Assembly (NCBI RefSeq): GCF_003665095.1
Contig: NZ_RCHV01000002.1
Location: 5,708,501-5,772,500, forward strand
Length of the DNA: 64,000 nt
Origin: Streptomyces sp. Z26
GTDB lineage: Bacteria > Actinomycetota > Actinomycetes > Streptomycetales > Streptomycetaceae
Direction of reading: 5' to 3'
This document shows, piece after piece, positions 52,938-61,219 of this stretch. The notes beneath the pieces were generated by a model. That model had not been told where the DNA came from, did not search any database, and was given only the letters and a program-made list of their open reading frames with translations. Made by a program: the position numbers and the translations under genes. How positions within the stretch are numbered: position 1 is the stretch's first letter; every line of letters starts with the position of its first letter.

Positions 52938-53378
52938 GTGGACTATGGCGACAAGCTCTTCTGGCTCTCGGTGGTGATTCAACGCAAGTACGCGCAGATC
53001 TGCGCCGAGTTCGACCTGACCCCCTCGCAGGCCACGCTGCTCTGCGCAGTCAGGGACGAGCCGCGGCAGATGGCTGACCTCGCCGCGTCGTTGGGCATGA
53101 CTAAGAACGCATTGAGCCAGCTGGTCGATCGCACCGCGCGGCGCGAGCTGGTCGGTCGGGAAAGCTCGGCTCAGGACCGACGGGTCGTCATGCTCGGTGT
53201 GACGCCCACGGGGAAGGTGCTCGCCGAGGCCGTTTACGCCGAGGTCGCCAAGCGCCTGCCCGAGATCACGAGGAACCTTGACGCTGACGACCAGCGCGAC
53301 TTCGAGCGCGTGGCCACCGCCATCGTGGACACCTCGGACCTCTCTTCGCCCGCCTCGAACCAACCCATCACATCGTGA
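52938..53378 (+). CDS. MarR-family regulator
   Basis: Protein of 146 aa starting at GTG, with GGGGAGG upstream. Winged helix: FDLTPSQATLLCAVRDEPRQMADLAASLGMTKNALSQLVDRTARRELVGRESSAQDRRVVMLGVTPTGK, in segments, with the D-x-R-x-x-x-L/V wing (AQDRRVVML). Immediately upstream of the NmrA-like gene in the same direction. The 80-bp gap between them contains repeated GTTCA/TGAAC half-sites, so it probably controls that gene. Confidence 0.93.
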   Translation: MDYGDKLFWLSVVIQRKYAQICAEFDLTPSQATLLCAVRDEPRQMADLAASLGMTKNALSQLVDRTARRELVGRESSAQDRRVVMLGVTPTGKVLAEAVYAEVAKRLPEITRNLDADDQRDFERVATAIVDTSDLSSPASNQPITS

Positions 53379-53406
53379 GGTCTCGTCACATCCACGCCTT
53401 GACGAA

Positions 53407-53443
53407 GTTCATGCCGTGAACTAATTTCGTTCACACCACGAAC
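53407..53443. promoter_or_regulatory. Putative MarR operator cluster
   Basis: Four alternating half-sites: GTTCA (53407), GTGAAC (53416), GTTCAC (53429) and GAAC (53440). GTGAAC-n7-GTTCAC at 53416-53434 is a clean inverted repeat. It lies 18 bp before the NmrA-like start, where binding would block transcription. Confidence 0.65.
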
Positions 53444-53461
53444 TAGTGAAGGGTCGCAGCG

Positions 53462-54349
53462 ATGGGCAAGAAGAGCGGCACGATCGCAGTCTTCGGCGCG
53501 ACGGGGCAGCAGGGCGGGGCGGTCGTCGACGCGCTGCTAGACCACAAGGCGCGGGTGCGGGCTCTGGTCCGCGACCCGCAGTCCGACCGGGCGCAGGCGC
53601 TGACCGCCCGCGGCGTCGAGCTGGCGGCCGCCCGGACCGACGACCCGGCGTCGCTGGCCGCCGCGCTAGCGGCGGTCGAGGGGTTCTACTTCATGACCCC
53701 GGAGGCGAACAGCCTCGAAGAGGTCGAGGCGGAGATCCGCATCGGTACCGCGCTCGTCGACGCGGCGGCAGAGGCGGGCGTCCCGCATGTCGTGTTCAAC
53801 TCGGTCTTCGGAGCGGACCGGGAGCGGGGTGTGCCGCACCACGACTCGAAGCACGCGATCGAGGAGTACCTGAGGAAGTCCGGCCTCAGGGCCTCGATGG
53901 TCCGCGCGACCGCCTTCATGGAGAACTTCGCGAGCGTGCTGGCACCGTGCCTGGAGCACGGGGAGATCGTGCTGAGGATGCCGCTGCCGGAGGACGCGGC
54001 CCTGAAGATGATCTCGATCAGGGACATTGGCCGGGTCGCCGCCGCGCTCCTGCTCGACATCGCGGAGGCGCCCGGCGGAGCCGTCGAGCTCGTCGGTGAC
54101 GAGCTGACGGGCCCACAGATCGCCTCGGCGTTCGGCGCCCGCGCCGGGCTCCCGGCACGGTACGAGGCCCTCCCGTTGAGCGTGCTTCCCACCGACCTCG
54201 ACAGGGTGATGTTCCGTGAGTTCGCGAACGCGGCGGAACACCCCGGGGACCTCGCGGTGGTGCGCTCGATCGAGCCGGCCGCCCTGGACCTGGCCGAGTG
54301 GATCCGGGCCATCGGCTGGACCGCGCCCACGAACGTGGCTGGTTCCTGA
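53462..54349 (+). CDS. NmrA-like NAD(P)-binding protein
   Basis: Protein of 295 aa. Atypical SDR: IAVFGATGQQGGAVVDALL (GxxGxxG) at 8, RVRALVRDPQSDRA (NADP-type Arg), GFYFMTPEANSLEEV, VVFNSVFGADRERGVPHHDSKHAIEEYL, and RATAFMENFAS. NmrA/HSCARG-type proteins sense or use NADP(H). Members near MarR regulators often act in quinone or redox stress responses. Preceded by the MarR operator cluster. Confidence 0.92.
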   Translation: MGKKSGTIAVFGATGQQGGAVVDALLDHKARVRALVRDPQSDRAQALTARGVELAAARTDDPASLAAALAAVEGFYFMTPEANSLEEVEAEIRIGTALVDAAAEAGVPHVVFNSVFGADRERGVPHHDSKHAIEEYLRKSGLRASMVRATAFMENFASVLAPCLEHGEIVLRMPLPEDAALKMISIRDIGRVAAALLLDIAEAPGGAVELVGDELTGPQIASAFGARAGLPARYEALPLSVLPTDLDRVMFREFANAAEHPGDLAVVRSIEPAALDLAEWIRAIGWTAPTNVAGS

Positions 54350-54797
54350 GCCTCCGGCCGCGATGAACGCCCGCGATCGTGCCCACGGTCTCGGCGCTCC
54401 GGGCACGGCAACGCATCCGCCAACGGGTGAAGTAGTCACGAAGCTCTCGGGGCGTGCCCGAGGCCGACACCGGCACACTGGTTGTCGGGAGGCCGCCAGT
54501 CGACGTCGAGGTAGAGATCCACGCCGAGGAGGGTCCGGGCCGCCAACCAAAAGGCCTCACCGACTACGCCCGCGAGGCCGCCGCGCCAGCCTCTGGGCCC
54601 GTATAGCGGATGGCCGGAACAGGCTTGACCGTGCCGGCCATCCGCAATGGTGCTCGGCGCGTCTCTGGCACGCCGCTGACGCATTGTTTCCGTCTGACCA
54701 GAGGCAGATCGACTTCATTGAATATGGCCGTCTACCTCATGTCTCACCGAATCTGATCCACCGCAGTTCAACGCCGCTCAGCATGGATCAGAATCAG
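54350..54797. other. Gene-poor stretch with a 12-bp-stem hairpin
   Basis: No intact gene. A perfect inverted repeat GCGGATGGCCGG (54606-54617) with 54634-54645 could be a terminator for the NmrA-like gene or an old IS end. Minus-strand text such as FWLAARTLLGVDLYLDVDW suggests coding debris that I cannot identify. Confidence 0.45.
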
Positions 54798-54890
54798 TGA
54801 GAGCCCACGCTGGGTCACCGGCGACGAGGTCTACTGCGGTGAGACCCTCACCTGAGTGCCGAGCTGGACAGGCGTCAGGCTGGCCTCGCT
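54798..54890 (+). pseudogene. IS701-family transposase fragment
   Basis: About 90 bp reading SPRWVTGDEVYCGE, then after a frame change PHLSAELDRRQAGLAD. This matches the conserved WVTGDEVYGG-x-x-L-R-x-x-L-E-x-R segment (first catalytic Asp region) of IS701 transposases. Nothing else of that element is adjacent. Confidence 0.65.
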
Positions 54891-54929
54891 GACGTGAAGC
54901 AGAGCCTCGTCGCCCGCTTGGTGGAGGTG

Positions 54930-55441
54930 GTGCAGGAGGTGAGGGCCTGGGCCGCTCGCGGGGTGGGTTCACCACCAAGCTCCACCTGAGTGCGGACGGC
55001 TGCTGCCGCCCGCTGTCGCTGATCGTCGCTCCTGCACAACGGGCGGACTGCCCGCAGTTCGAGCCCGTGCTGGAGAAGATCCGCGTCCCTCGCGCCGGGC
55101 CGGGAAGGCCACGCAAGAAGCCCGACAGCGTCGCGGCGGACAAGGCTTACAGCAACGGCCCGTGCCGCGAGTACCTGCGGCGACGGGGCATCCGCCACTC
55201 GATCCCGGAGAAGACCGACAGCCAGGCCGCCCGCCGGCGCAAAGGGTCACGCGGCGGACGGCCACCTGGCTTCGACACAGAGCGGTACAAGAAACGCAAC
55301 ACCGTCGAACGGGCAATCAACCGGCTCAAGCAGGCCAGAGCGGTAGCCACCCGCTACGACAAACGCGGCTACGTCTTTCAGGGACCGCGACTGCCGCCGC
55401 CCTCCCTCATCTGGCTCCGTTCATGATCGACCGGACAGATC
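54930..55441 (+). pseudogene. IS5-family element remnant (C-terminal transposase and right end)
   Basis: Starts abruptly with GLGRSRGGFTTKLHLSADG, then the second Asp region VAADKAYSNGPCREYLRRRG and ERAINRLKQARAVATRYDKRG, ending with a terminal-repeat-like CGACCGGACAGATC. A CTAG follows (55442-55445). That CTAG also holds the stop codon of the opposite-strand NmrA-like gene. The 5' half is missing. Confidence 0.8.
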
Positions 55442-56395
55442 CTAGACGCCGAAGGCGACCCGCTCCCCGCGCCAGCCGGTGTTGCGGACGAACTGTTCCC
55501 AGGTCAGCGTGTTGGGATCGATGCGTCGGCTCCACTGGAGGTCGCGGTCGCTGCGGAAGTATCCGAACTCCACCGCGTACTCGACCATGCCGATAGTCTC
55601 GTCGGCTGCCAAAGGATTCACGCCCAGCTCAGGGAAGTACTTCAGAAGGCCTTCGCGCGTGTAGGCGTTGCGGTACTCGGCCTTGAGTCCGGTAACACGG
55701 GAGAACGTCTCGACCATCTCAGCCGGGGAGATCAGATCACCGACGACCGGTAGCCAGGCGCCGCGGTAGGTGTCGGGGTTGGAGAACACCTCCAGAACGG
55801 CGGGGCCGGCCGCGGTGAGCGGGTCCACGAACGGGACGCGGAAGTCCTCGGGGAAGTAGAAGGGCATGACCACCGTGTCACCGTCGACGTGCGGGACGTA
55901 ATACTCCAGCGCATTGGTGTAGTAGAACGCGAGCGACACGAAGGTGTGCGCGATCGGCAGAGTCCGAATGTGCTCGGCGACGAGCGCCTTGTCGGTGAAG
56001 TGCGGCGCCCATTTTGTGCCCGACGTCCTCTCCTCGACGTTCTCCAGGGTGCTGAAGACGACGTGACCTACTCCGGCTTCGGCTGCGGCATCAGCAAGTT
56101 GGCTCCCGATGAGGTACTCCTCGGAGTCGGGCGGCAGGAGGGGCGGCGTCATCAGGAAAGCTCCCTCGGCCGATCCGAACGCGTCCACGAGCTCGCGCTG
56201 GTGGCCCGGCGCGAGGGGAACCTCGGCAATCTCCGCCCCCATCCCCACCAAGCCTCGGGCCTGGGCAGAATCGGCGTTCCGGGTCAGGGCTCGCACGCGG
56301 AAACTGCCGCTCTCGAGCAAGGACGTGGCGACGCTTCTGCCCTGCTTGCTGGTCGCACCCGCGACGACGATCAACGGCTTACTGGTCTCAGGCAT
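55442..56395 (-). CDS. NmrA-like NAD(P)-binding protein 2
   Basis: Protein of 317 aa. LIVVAGATSKQGRSVATSLL (GxxxxxG cofactor motif), FRVRALTRNADSAQARGL, GAFLMTPPLLPPDSEEYLIG, VVFSTLENVEERTSG, and a long C-terminal region (PVVGDLISPAEMVETFSRVTGL). Atypical SDR of the NmrA/HSCARG type, only distantly similar to the one at 53462. Downstream of an SRPBCC gene on the same strand (28-bp gap), divergent from a LysR gene. Its stop codon lies in the CTAG at the end of an IS5 remnant. Confidence 0.92.
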   Translation of the reverse strand: MPETSKPLIVVAGATSKQGRSVATSLLESGSFRVRALTRNADSAQARGLVGMGAEIAEVPLAPGHQRELVDAFGSAEGAFLMTPPLLPPDSEEYLIGSQLADAAAEAGVGHVVFSTLENVEERTSGTKWAPHFTDKALVAEHIRTLPIAHTFVSLAFYYTNALEYYVPHVDGDTVVMPFYFPEDFRVPFVDPLTAAGPAVLEVFSNPDTYRGAWLPVVGDLISPAEMVETFSRVTGLKAEYRNAYTREGLLKYFPELGVNPLAADETIGMVEYAVEFGYFRSDRDLQWSRRIDPNTLTWEQFVRNTGWRGERVAFGV

Positions 56396-56423
56396 CGTGC
56401 ACTCCTCTTGTGTATGTTCTGGG

Positions 56424-56939
56424 TCAGGCGCGGGCGGCGCTGATCAGTCCGTCCAGCCATGCCTGGTGGCCGTTGAGCATCGGGTTCGGGCGCTCGTCGG
56501 CCAGCGCAGCAGCGGGTTGTCCGATCTGCGTCTCCTGGGTGAGGACGCGGACCCGGCCGCCGGGCAGGTCCTCGACCAGCCAGGCGTGCAGCACGTCGAG
56601 CCGCTCCTCGGAGGTGCCGTCCTGCTTCGCGGTCCACGACAGGCGGCCGGGAACGCCGTCGGCCGGGGTCAGGAACTCCGTGACGAGCGCGGCCAGTTGC
56701 GGGAAGCCGAAGGTTCCGAAGCTGAAGGCGAGGCCGTCCTTGAGCTGCGGGCCGCCGCCCTCGGGGAAGGAGATGTCGGCGACGTTGTCGTAGTAGCCCT
56801 CCCACTCGGAGGTGTCGGTCAAGAAGCGCCAGACCTGGACGGCGGTGAGGCCGGTCACGATGACCTCGTTCGAGACGAAGTTGTCGCCGGCGCCGGGGAG
56901 GTAGCGCTCGGGCCAGGTGATCGCGTTCTGCGTGGCCAT
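56424..56939 (-). CDS. SRPBCC-family protein
   Basis: Protein of 171 aa from the ATG read at 56939. START/AHSA1-like fold pattern: IVTGLTAVQVWRFLTDTSEWEGYYDNVADISF, FGTFGFPQLAALVTEF, RLSWTAKQDGTSEERLDVLHAWLVEDL, VRVLTQETQIG, and C-terminal amphipathic helix NGHQAWLDGLISAA. Such proteins bind hydrophobic ligands or act as cyclase/hydratase-like enzymes. First gene of an operon with the NmrA-like gene; divergent from LysR. Confidence 0.88.
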   Translation of the reverse strand: MATQNAITWPERYLPGAGDNFVSNEVIVTGLTAVQVWRFLTDTSEWEGYYDNVADISFPEGGGPQLKDGLAFSFGTFGFPQLAALVTEFLTPADGVPGRLSWTAKQDGTSEERLDVLHAWLVEDLPGGRVRVLTQETQIGQPAAALADERPNPMLNGHQAWLDGLISAARA

Positions 56940-57030
56940 GCGGGGCCTTTCACGGGCGGGGAGAGCTCCAGCGTCTCGGCCGGAGAAGTGTGCCGCCACT
57001 CGGCGACGTCTTCGAAGGTAGACCCGCAAT

Positions 57031-57060
57031 CCATCGGCATACCAATAGGTGAGCCGATGG
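57031..57060. promoter_or_regulatory. Putative LysR operator
   Basis: Inverted repeat CCATCGGC-n14-GCCGATGG with an AT-richer centre (ATACCAATAGGTGA), 92 bp upstream of SRPBCC and 43 bp upstream of LysR. LysR proteins typically bind such interrupted palindromes in divergent regions. Confidence 0.6.
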
Positions 57061-57103
57061 TGGATATCGGATTCCCGATTTATGGAACGGCTACTCTTTC
57101 CTC

Positions 57104-58060
57104 ATGAAGAACCAGACGCGCGCCGCGGGCCAGGAGACCCCAGCGCCCGCCACCGCCGGCACGCAGCTTCCGCCGCACGCGGACCTCAACCTCCTGCGCA
57201 CCTTCCTCGCCGTCCACCGCACCGGCTCCTTCACTGCTGCCGCCCCCCGGCTCGGCCTGTCCCAGCCCACGGTGACCGCGCAGATCCGCACCCTGGAGCA
57301 GCAGATCGGGCGCGAGTTGTTCACCCGCCTCCCGCGCGGGGTCGACCCCACCCCCCACGCCCACGAACTGGCCGCACGGATCGCCGCCCCACTCGACGCG
57401 CTCGCCGCCCTGGAGGACACCGCGGCCACGGCCGGACCGGTGCACCTGGCAGGCCCCTCGGAGTTGCTGTGCGTACGGGTCCTGCCGGCCCTGGCCCCGC
57501 TCGTCACCGAAGGCGTCCAGCTGCGGGTGACCCAGGGACTGCCCGAACCGCTCATCGAGGAGATGCGTGCCGGCCGCCACGACCTCGTCATCGCCACCCG
57601 GCGCCCCCGCGGCCGCGCCTGGGAGTCCGTCCCCCTCACCGACGAGGAGTATGTCCTGGTCGCCGCCCCCGCCTGGGCTGAGCACGTCGGCGGACACACG
57701 CAGAGTGGTGACCTGTGTGCCGCCCTGCGCGAGGTCCCGATGGTCACCTACGCCGAAGACCTGCCCATCATCCGCCGCTACTGGCGCACCGTCTTCGCAA
57801 AGCAGCACACCGCCCGCGCCGCCATCACTGTTCCCAACCTCTACGCCGTCCTCTCCGCGGTCAACGCCGGCGCCGGCTACAGCGTCCTGCCCCGCTCCCT
57901 GTGCCAGGAGCACCTCGACGCCGGCCGCCTGGCCCCCCTGCATGACCCGGAAGAGGCTCCCCTGAACACGCTCTTCCTGCTCCAGCACCCCGGCGCCAAG
58001 GCCAACCCCGACGTGTCGCGCGTCCGCGAACGACTACAGGAAGCCGCCCGCACCTGGTAG
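57104..58060 (+). CDS. LysR-family regulator 2
   Basis: Protein of 318 aa. HTH after a ~25-residue leader: DLNLLRTFLAVHRTGSFTAAAPRLGLSQPTVTAQIRTLEQQIG, in segments, then RELFTRLPRGVDPT. The effector domain shows GRHDLVIATRRPRGRAW and VPNLYAVLSAVNAGAGYSVLPRSL. Divergent from the SRPBCC-NmrA pair. The 192 bp that follow (58061-58252) hold no gene. Confidence 0.94.
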   Translation: MKNQTRAAGQETPAPATAGTQLPPHADLNLLRTFLAVHRTGSFTAAAPRLGLSQPTVTAQIRTLEQQIGRELFTRLPRGVDPTPHAHELAARIAAPLDALAALEDTAATAGPVHLAGPSELLCVRVLPALAPLVTEGVQLRVTQGLPEPLIEEMRAGRHDLVIATRRPRGRAWESVPLTDEEYVLVAAPAWAEHVGGHTQSGDLCAALREVPMVTYAEDLPIIRRYWRTVFAKQHTARAAITVPNLYAVLSAVNAGAGYSVLPRSLCQEHLDAGRLAPLHDPEEAPLNTLFLLQHPGAKANPDVSRVRERLQEAARTW

Positions 58061-58252
58061 CCGCAACGCGCCCCGCCGCACACGGCGACGCAGCACGCGC
58101 CATGAGGACACCGCAGCAGCTCCAGAAAACCTTCGTTCTCTGAAGATCCGCCCTCGCCAGCCACAGAGGCCCGCAAGGCCTTCAAAAACCCCTTCAAATA
58201 CCTGGGTCATTCAAGAACCCCGGACCACCGATTTCTGGCATGACCCGGGTTC

Positions 58253-58918
58253 ATGACGACCACTCAGGAGCCCGCGGACGGCGCAGAGGTGCTTGCCGCC
58301 GAGCCGCTCGTCCGCACCTAGATCAAAATCGGGTACGCCCGGGTGTCGACCGGCGGGCAGAAGCTGGAGCGGTAGCGCAACGCCGCCGGGTGCCGGAAGA
58401 TCTTCGCTGACAAGAAGTCTGGCAAGGACGCCCTGCGTCCCGAACTGAAGGCGTGCCACGCGTTCCTCGATCCGGGTGACACACTCGTCATCCCCTCGCT
58501 CGACCGCTACCGCCGCAGCCTCCAGGACCCCATCAACATGGCCGCCGAGCTGCGCGAGCGCGGTATCGGTTTCACGTCGCTGCACGAGAACCTGAACAAC
58601 ACCACCCCCGGCGGTCGGCTCGTCTTCCACGTCTTCGCCGCGCTCGCGGAGTTCATCCGCGAACTCATCGTCATCGGCACCAAGGAGGGCCTGGCCGCCG
58701 CACGCGCCCGCGGCCGGTTCGGCGGACGCCCCAGCGTCGCCACCGCGGAGATCATCTGCGCCGCGCGCGACCTGCTGCCCGACCCGGGCCGCTCGATCAC
58801 CTCGATCGCCAAGCTGCTGGGCGTCCCCCTGGGCACCCTCTACAACCACATCCCGGACCTGCGCGAGCTGCGGGCCGGCGCCGTCCCCCCCCTTCAGCTC
58901 GAAGCTCCCGCGCGGTAG
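58253..58918 (+). pseudogene. Serine recombinase (resolvase/invertase) interrupted by two amber codons
   Basis: From ATG 58253 one uninterrupted frame encodes a complete small serine recombinase except for TAG at 58319 and TAG at 58373. The text reads IKIGYARVSTGGQKLER, stop, RNAAGCRKIFADKKSGKDALRPELKACHAFL in segments, FVFAALAEFIRELI-like helix E, and the C-terminal HTH ITSIAKLLGVPLGTLYNHI. The catalytic Ser (ARVST) is intact. The second TAG sits where relatives often have Gln (CAG), consistent with C-to-T change. The terminal stop is also TAG. Most likely a dead gene. Confidence 0.85.
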
Positions 58919-58988
58919 GCGAATCCGGGGAAGATCAATCTCACCGGCACTTTCTGTACCTCAACTACTCACACCCGGAGTACGTGCA

Positions 58989-59200
58989 GTGCTCTCCGCG
59001 CAGGCGGAGGTGAACCGGTGCTGGCCGGGGCGAACGCCAACCTCGCGGCGTGCTCTCCGCGCAGGCGGAGGTGCCCCGCCGCGGATGGCCGACTGGGCCG
59101 AACTGCTGTGGTGCTCTCCGTGCAGGCGGAGGTAACTCGCCCCACCCCGCGCGCTTGCTCGCGCTCCTCCAGCGCTCTCCGCGCAGGCGGAGGTGACCCG
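58989..59200 (+). CRISPR. CRISPR array 2 (4 repeats, decaying)
   Basis: Repeats start at 58989, 59050, 59111 and 59172, still in exact 61-nt register with 32-nt spacers. The first is perfect. The second ends GGTGCCCCG, the third has CCGTGCAGG and GGTAACTCG, and the fourth starts GCGCTC and ends GGTGACCCG. Decay increasing to the right is what is expected away from a leader. The flank at the left (58919-58988) does not match the leader of arrays 1 and 3. An IS701 transposase fragment follows 15 bp later. Confidence 0.9.
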
Positions 59201-59215
59201 GTGGGGGCAGGCAAA

Positions 59216-59428
59216 TCAGCCGGCCTCCTCGGCCACCGTCCAGCCGTTCTTGCGCTCCAACGGCGCCAGCAGGCCCCGCATGTACGCGAGTGCCGACTCC
59301 CGCGACTCACTCCGCGCGAACCGGCGAGCAAGCCGCTCGTGCAACCCCGCCAACCCGTCCGACCAGCGACGAGCATCAACCTCGGATATCTCCCCACCCA
59401 TGAACGGATCAACGAGCAAACCCGACAA
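59216..59428 (-). pseudogene. IS701-family transposase N-terminal fragment
   Basis: 70 residues: DARRWSDGLAGLHERLARRF, then ESALAYMRGLLAPLERKNGWTVAEEAG, the standard N-terminus of IS701 transposases. It ends just where the CRISPR array begins; the catalytic domain is absent. It may be the front of the element whose middle survives at 54798. Confidence 0.8.
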
Positions 59429-59454
59429 CCATCACGCTAACCACCGTTGCAGTA

Positions 59455-60051
59455 CTAGATCGCGTCGAGTCCCGCGGCGGTGAGGGCGGCGTCGGCCGCG
59501 TCGCGCAGGACCGAGGCGTCCATGCTGGCTTCCGTCAGGGCTTCCATGCCGCGCAGGACGGCCAGAAGGTGGTGGGCGGTGCGGCGGGCGTCGCGGTCGG
59601 CGGGGATGCCGCCGGCGGCCTGGCCGTTCTCGACCTCGGCCTGCAGCAGCTCAGCGATGGTTGTGAACGTGCGCTGGGCCTTGGCCGCGACCTCGCTGTT
59701 CGTCGCGGCCAGTTCTGCGGTCGACTTCGCGAGCAGGCAGGCCCGCTGCGGCGCGGGAGTATCGCCGACGGCGGCCACCGCGTGGAACAGGGCGCGAAGC
59801 CGCTCGGCCGACGACGAGTTCGAGCCGCTGAGCCTGGCGCGCAGGCCAGCGGTGGCGTTGTCGCAGTAGCCGTCGAGGACCCGCTGGAACAGTGCCTGTT
59901 TGTCGCCGAAGGCGCCGTACAAGCTGCCTTTGCCCAGGCCGGTCGCCTGCGTCAGGTCGCCAAGCGATGTCGCCGCGAACCCGGACGTCCAGAACGCCTC
60001 GGTCGCGGAGCGCAGTACCTGCTGTTCGTCGAACTTGCGGGGACGTGCCAC
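59455..60051 (-). CDS. TetR-family regulator 2
   Basis: Protein of 198 aa from the GTG read at 60051. HTH: RKFDEQQVLRSATEAFWTSGFAATSLGDLTQATGLGKGSLYGAFGDKQALFQRVLDGY, in segments, as in AcuR/TetR_C_16-like regulators. The ligand domain has ACLLAKSTAELAATNSEVAAKAQRTF and AHHLLAVLRGMEALTEASMD. Divergent from an SDR gene; two copies of a GACCG-n2-CGGTC operator lie between. Confidence 0.94.
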   Translation of the reverse strand: MARPRKFDEQQVLRSATEAFWTSGFAATSLGDLTQATGLGKGSLYGAFGDKQALFQRVLDGYCDNATAGLRARLSGSNSSSAERLRALFHAVAAVGDTPAPQRACLLAKSTAELAATNSEVAAKAQRTFTTIAELLQAEVENGQAAGGIPADRDARRTAHHLLAVLRGMEALTEASMDASVLRDAADAALTAAGLDAI

Positions 60052-60070
60052 GTGATCAAGATATTTATTC

Positions 60071-60115
60071 TGGACCGCTCGGTCAACATGTGCTTGTATC
60101 TGACCGGACGGTCCA
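60071..60115. promoter_or_regulatory. Twin TetR operators
   Basis: TGGACCGCTCGGTCA (60071-60085) and TGACCGGACGGTCCA (60101-60115). Each contains a perfect GACCG-n2-CGGTC palindrome, and the second is the near reverse complement of the first. Centres are 30 bp apart (about three helical turns), between the divergent TetR and SDR starts in an AT-rich stretch. Confidence 0.85.
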
Positions 60116-60135
60116 TAATAGTGAGGGAGCAAGAC

Positions 60136-60894
60136 ATGACCGAGCTCGACGGCAAGGTTGCCCTGGTGACCGGGGGAGCGACTGGCATCGGCCTGGCGGC
60201 GGCGACCCTGTTCGCGGCCGAGGGCGCGAAGGTCTTCATCACCGGCCGCCGGCAGGCTGAGCTGGAGCAGGCCGCCACGGCGATCGGTGCCACCGCGATC
60301 CGCGGCGACATCGCCGACCTGGCCGACCTGGACGCGATCGCGGCCCGGATCGGCGAGACCGCCGGGCGCCTCGACGTGCTGTTCGCCAACGCGGGCGGCG
60401 GCGACGCGCTGGCCTCGATCACCGAGCTGCGGCCGGATAGCTTCGACTTCACCTTCGGCGTCAACGTGCGCGGGACGGTGTTCACCGTGCAGAAGATGCT
60501 GCCGTTGATGCCGGACGGCTCGTCGATCGTGGTGACCGGTTCGACCTCGGCCAGCCGGGGGAACGCGGGCTTCGGCGCTTACTCGGCCTCGAAGGCGGCG
60601 GTCCGACAGTTCGCCCGGGTCTGGGCTGCGGAACTGGCCTCGCGCGGCATCCGGGTCAACGTGCTGGTCCCGGGCCCGACGGACACGCCTGGCCTGCGTA
60701 GCATCGCCGGGGATCCGGCGCACGTCCCTGCCCTCCTTGAGCAGATGGCCGCCAGCACGCCGCTGCGCCGGGTCGCGAACCCGGCCGAGATCGCGCAGGC
60801 CGCGCTCTTCCTGGCGAGCGGGCGGTCGAGCTTCATGACCGGCAGCGAGCTGTTCGCCGACGGCGGCGAGGTGCAGGTCTTCCCGGCCGTGTAG
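60136..60894 (+). CDS. SDR-family oxidoreductase 3
   Basis: Protein of 252 aa. VALVTGGATGIGLAAATLFA at 8, IRGDIADL, VLFANAGGGD (NAG), IVVTGSTSASRG (catalytic Ser), AYSASKAAVRQF (YxxxK) and the C-terminal ELFADGGEVQVFPAV. Classical SDR acting on an unknown carbonyl or alcohol. Divergent from and presumably repressed by the TetR protein, in the well-known TetR/SDR two-gene module. GGGAG precedes the ATG. Confidence 0.95.
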   Translation: MTELDGKVALVTGGATGIGLAAATLFAAEGAKVFITGRRQAELEQAATAIGATAIRGDIADLADLDAIAARIGETAGRLDVLFANAGGGDALASITELRPDSFDFTFGVNVRGTVFTVQKMLPLMPDGSSIVVTGSTSASRGNAGFGAYSASKAAVRQFARVWAAELASRGIRVNVLVPGPTDTPGLRSIAGDPAHVPALLEQMAASTPLRRVANPAEIAQAALFLASGRSSFMTGSELFADGGEVQVFPAV

Positions 60895-61199
60895 TACGGG
60901 CCCGGGTCTGTCCTGTGGACCTGGGGATGGCCGTCATGGCCTGCGGGGCAGACCTCAGTCGTCGGCAGGCTGACAGGTGGCGAGTGCCGCGTCGCTGTCC
61001 GGATCGACTCGATCGTCGCCTTTGAAGCCCCCGAAGCTTGAAAACAGGCTCTGACCACCAACCGCACGACGCCCGCCAGGCAGGTCAGGACAGCGTCCGG
61101 CTCCTCCCCTCACGCCGGCCAGCCTCACCTCGGCCGGGAGGCGCTCACCAGCAGCGTGTCCGCGTCCCCGGGCAGCCTCTCCACTCCGATTCGGGTCAA
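60895..61199. other. Gene-free 305-bp spacer
   Basis: No credible gene. It may include the lost 5' part of the ISAs1 element that follows, but I cannot show terminal repeats. Confidence 0.4.
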
Positions 61200-61219
61200 C
61201 CCCGCCTGATCGCAGAGCG

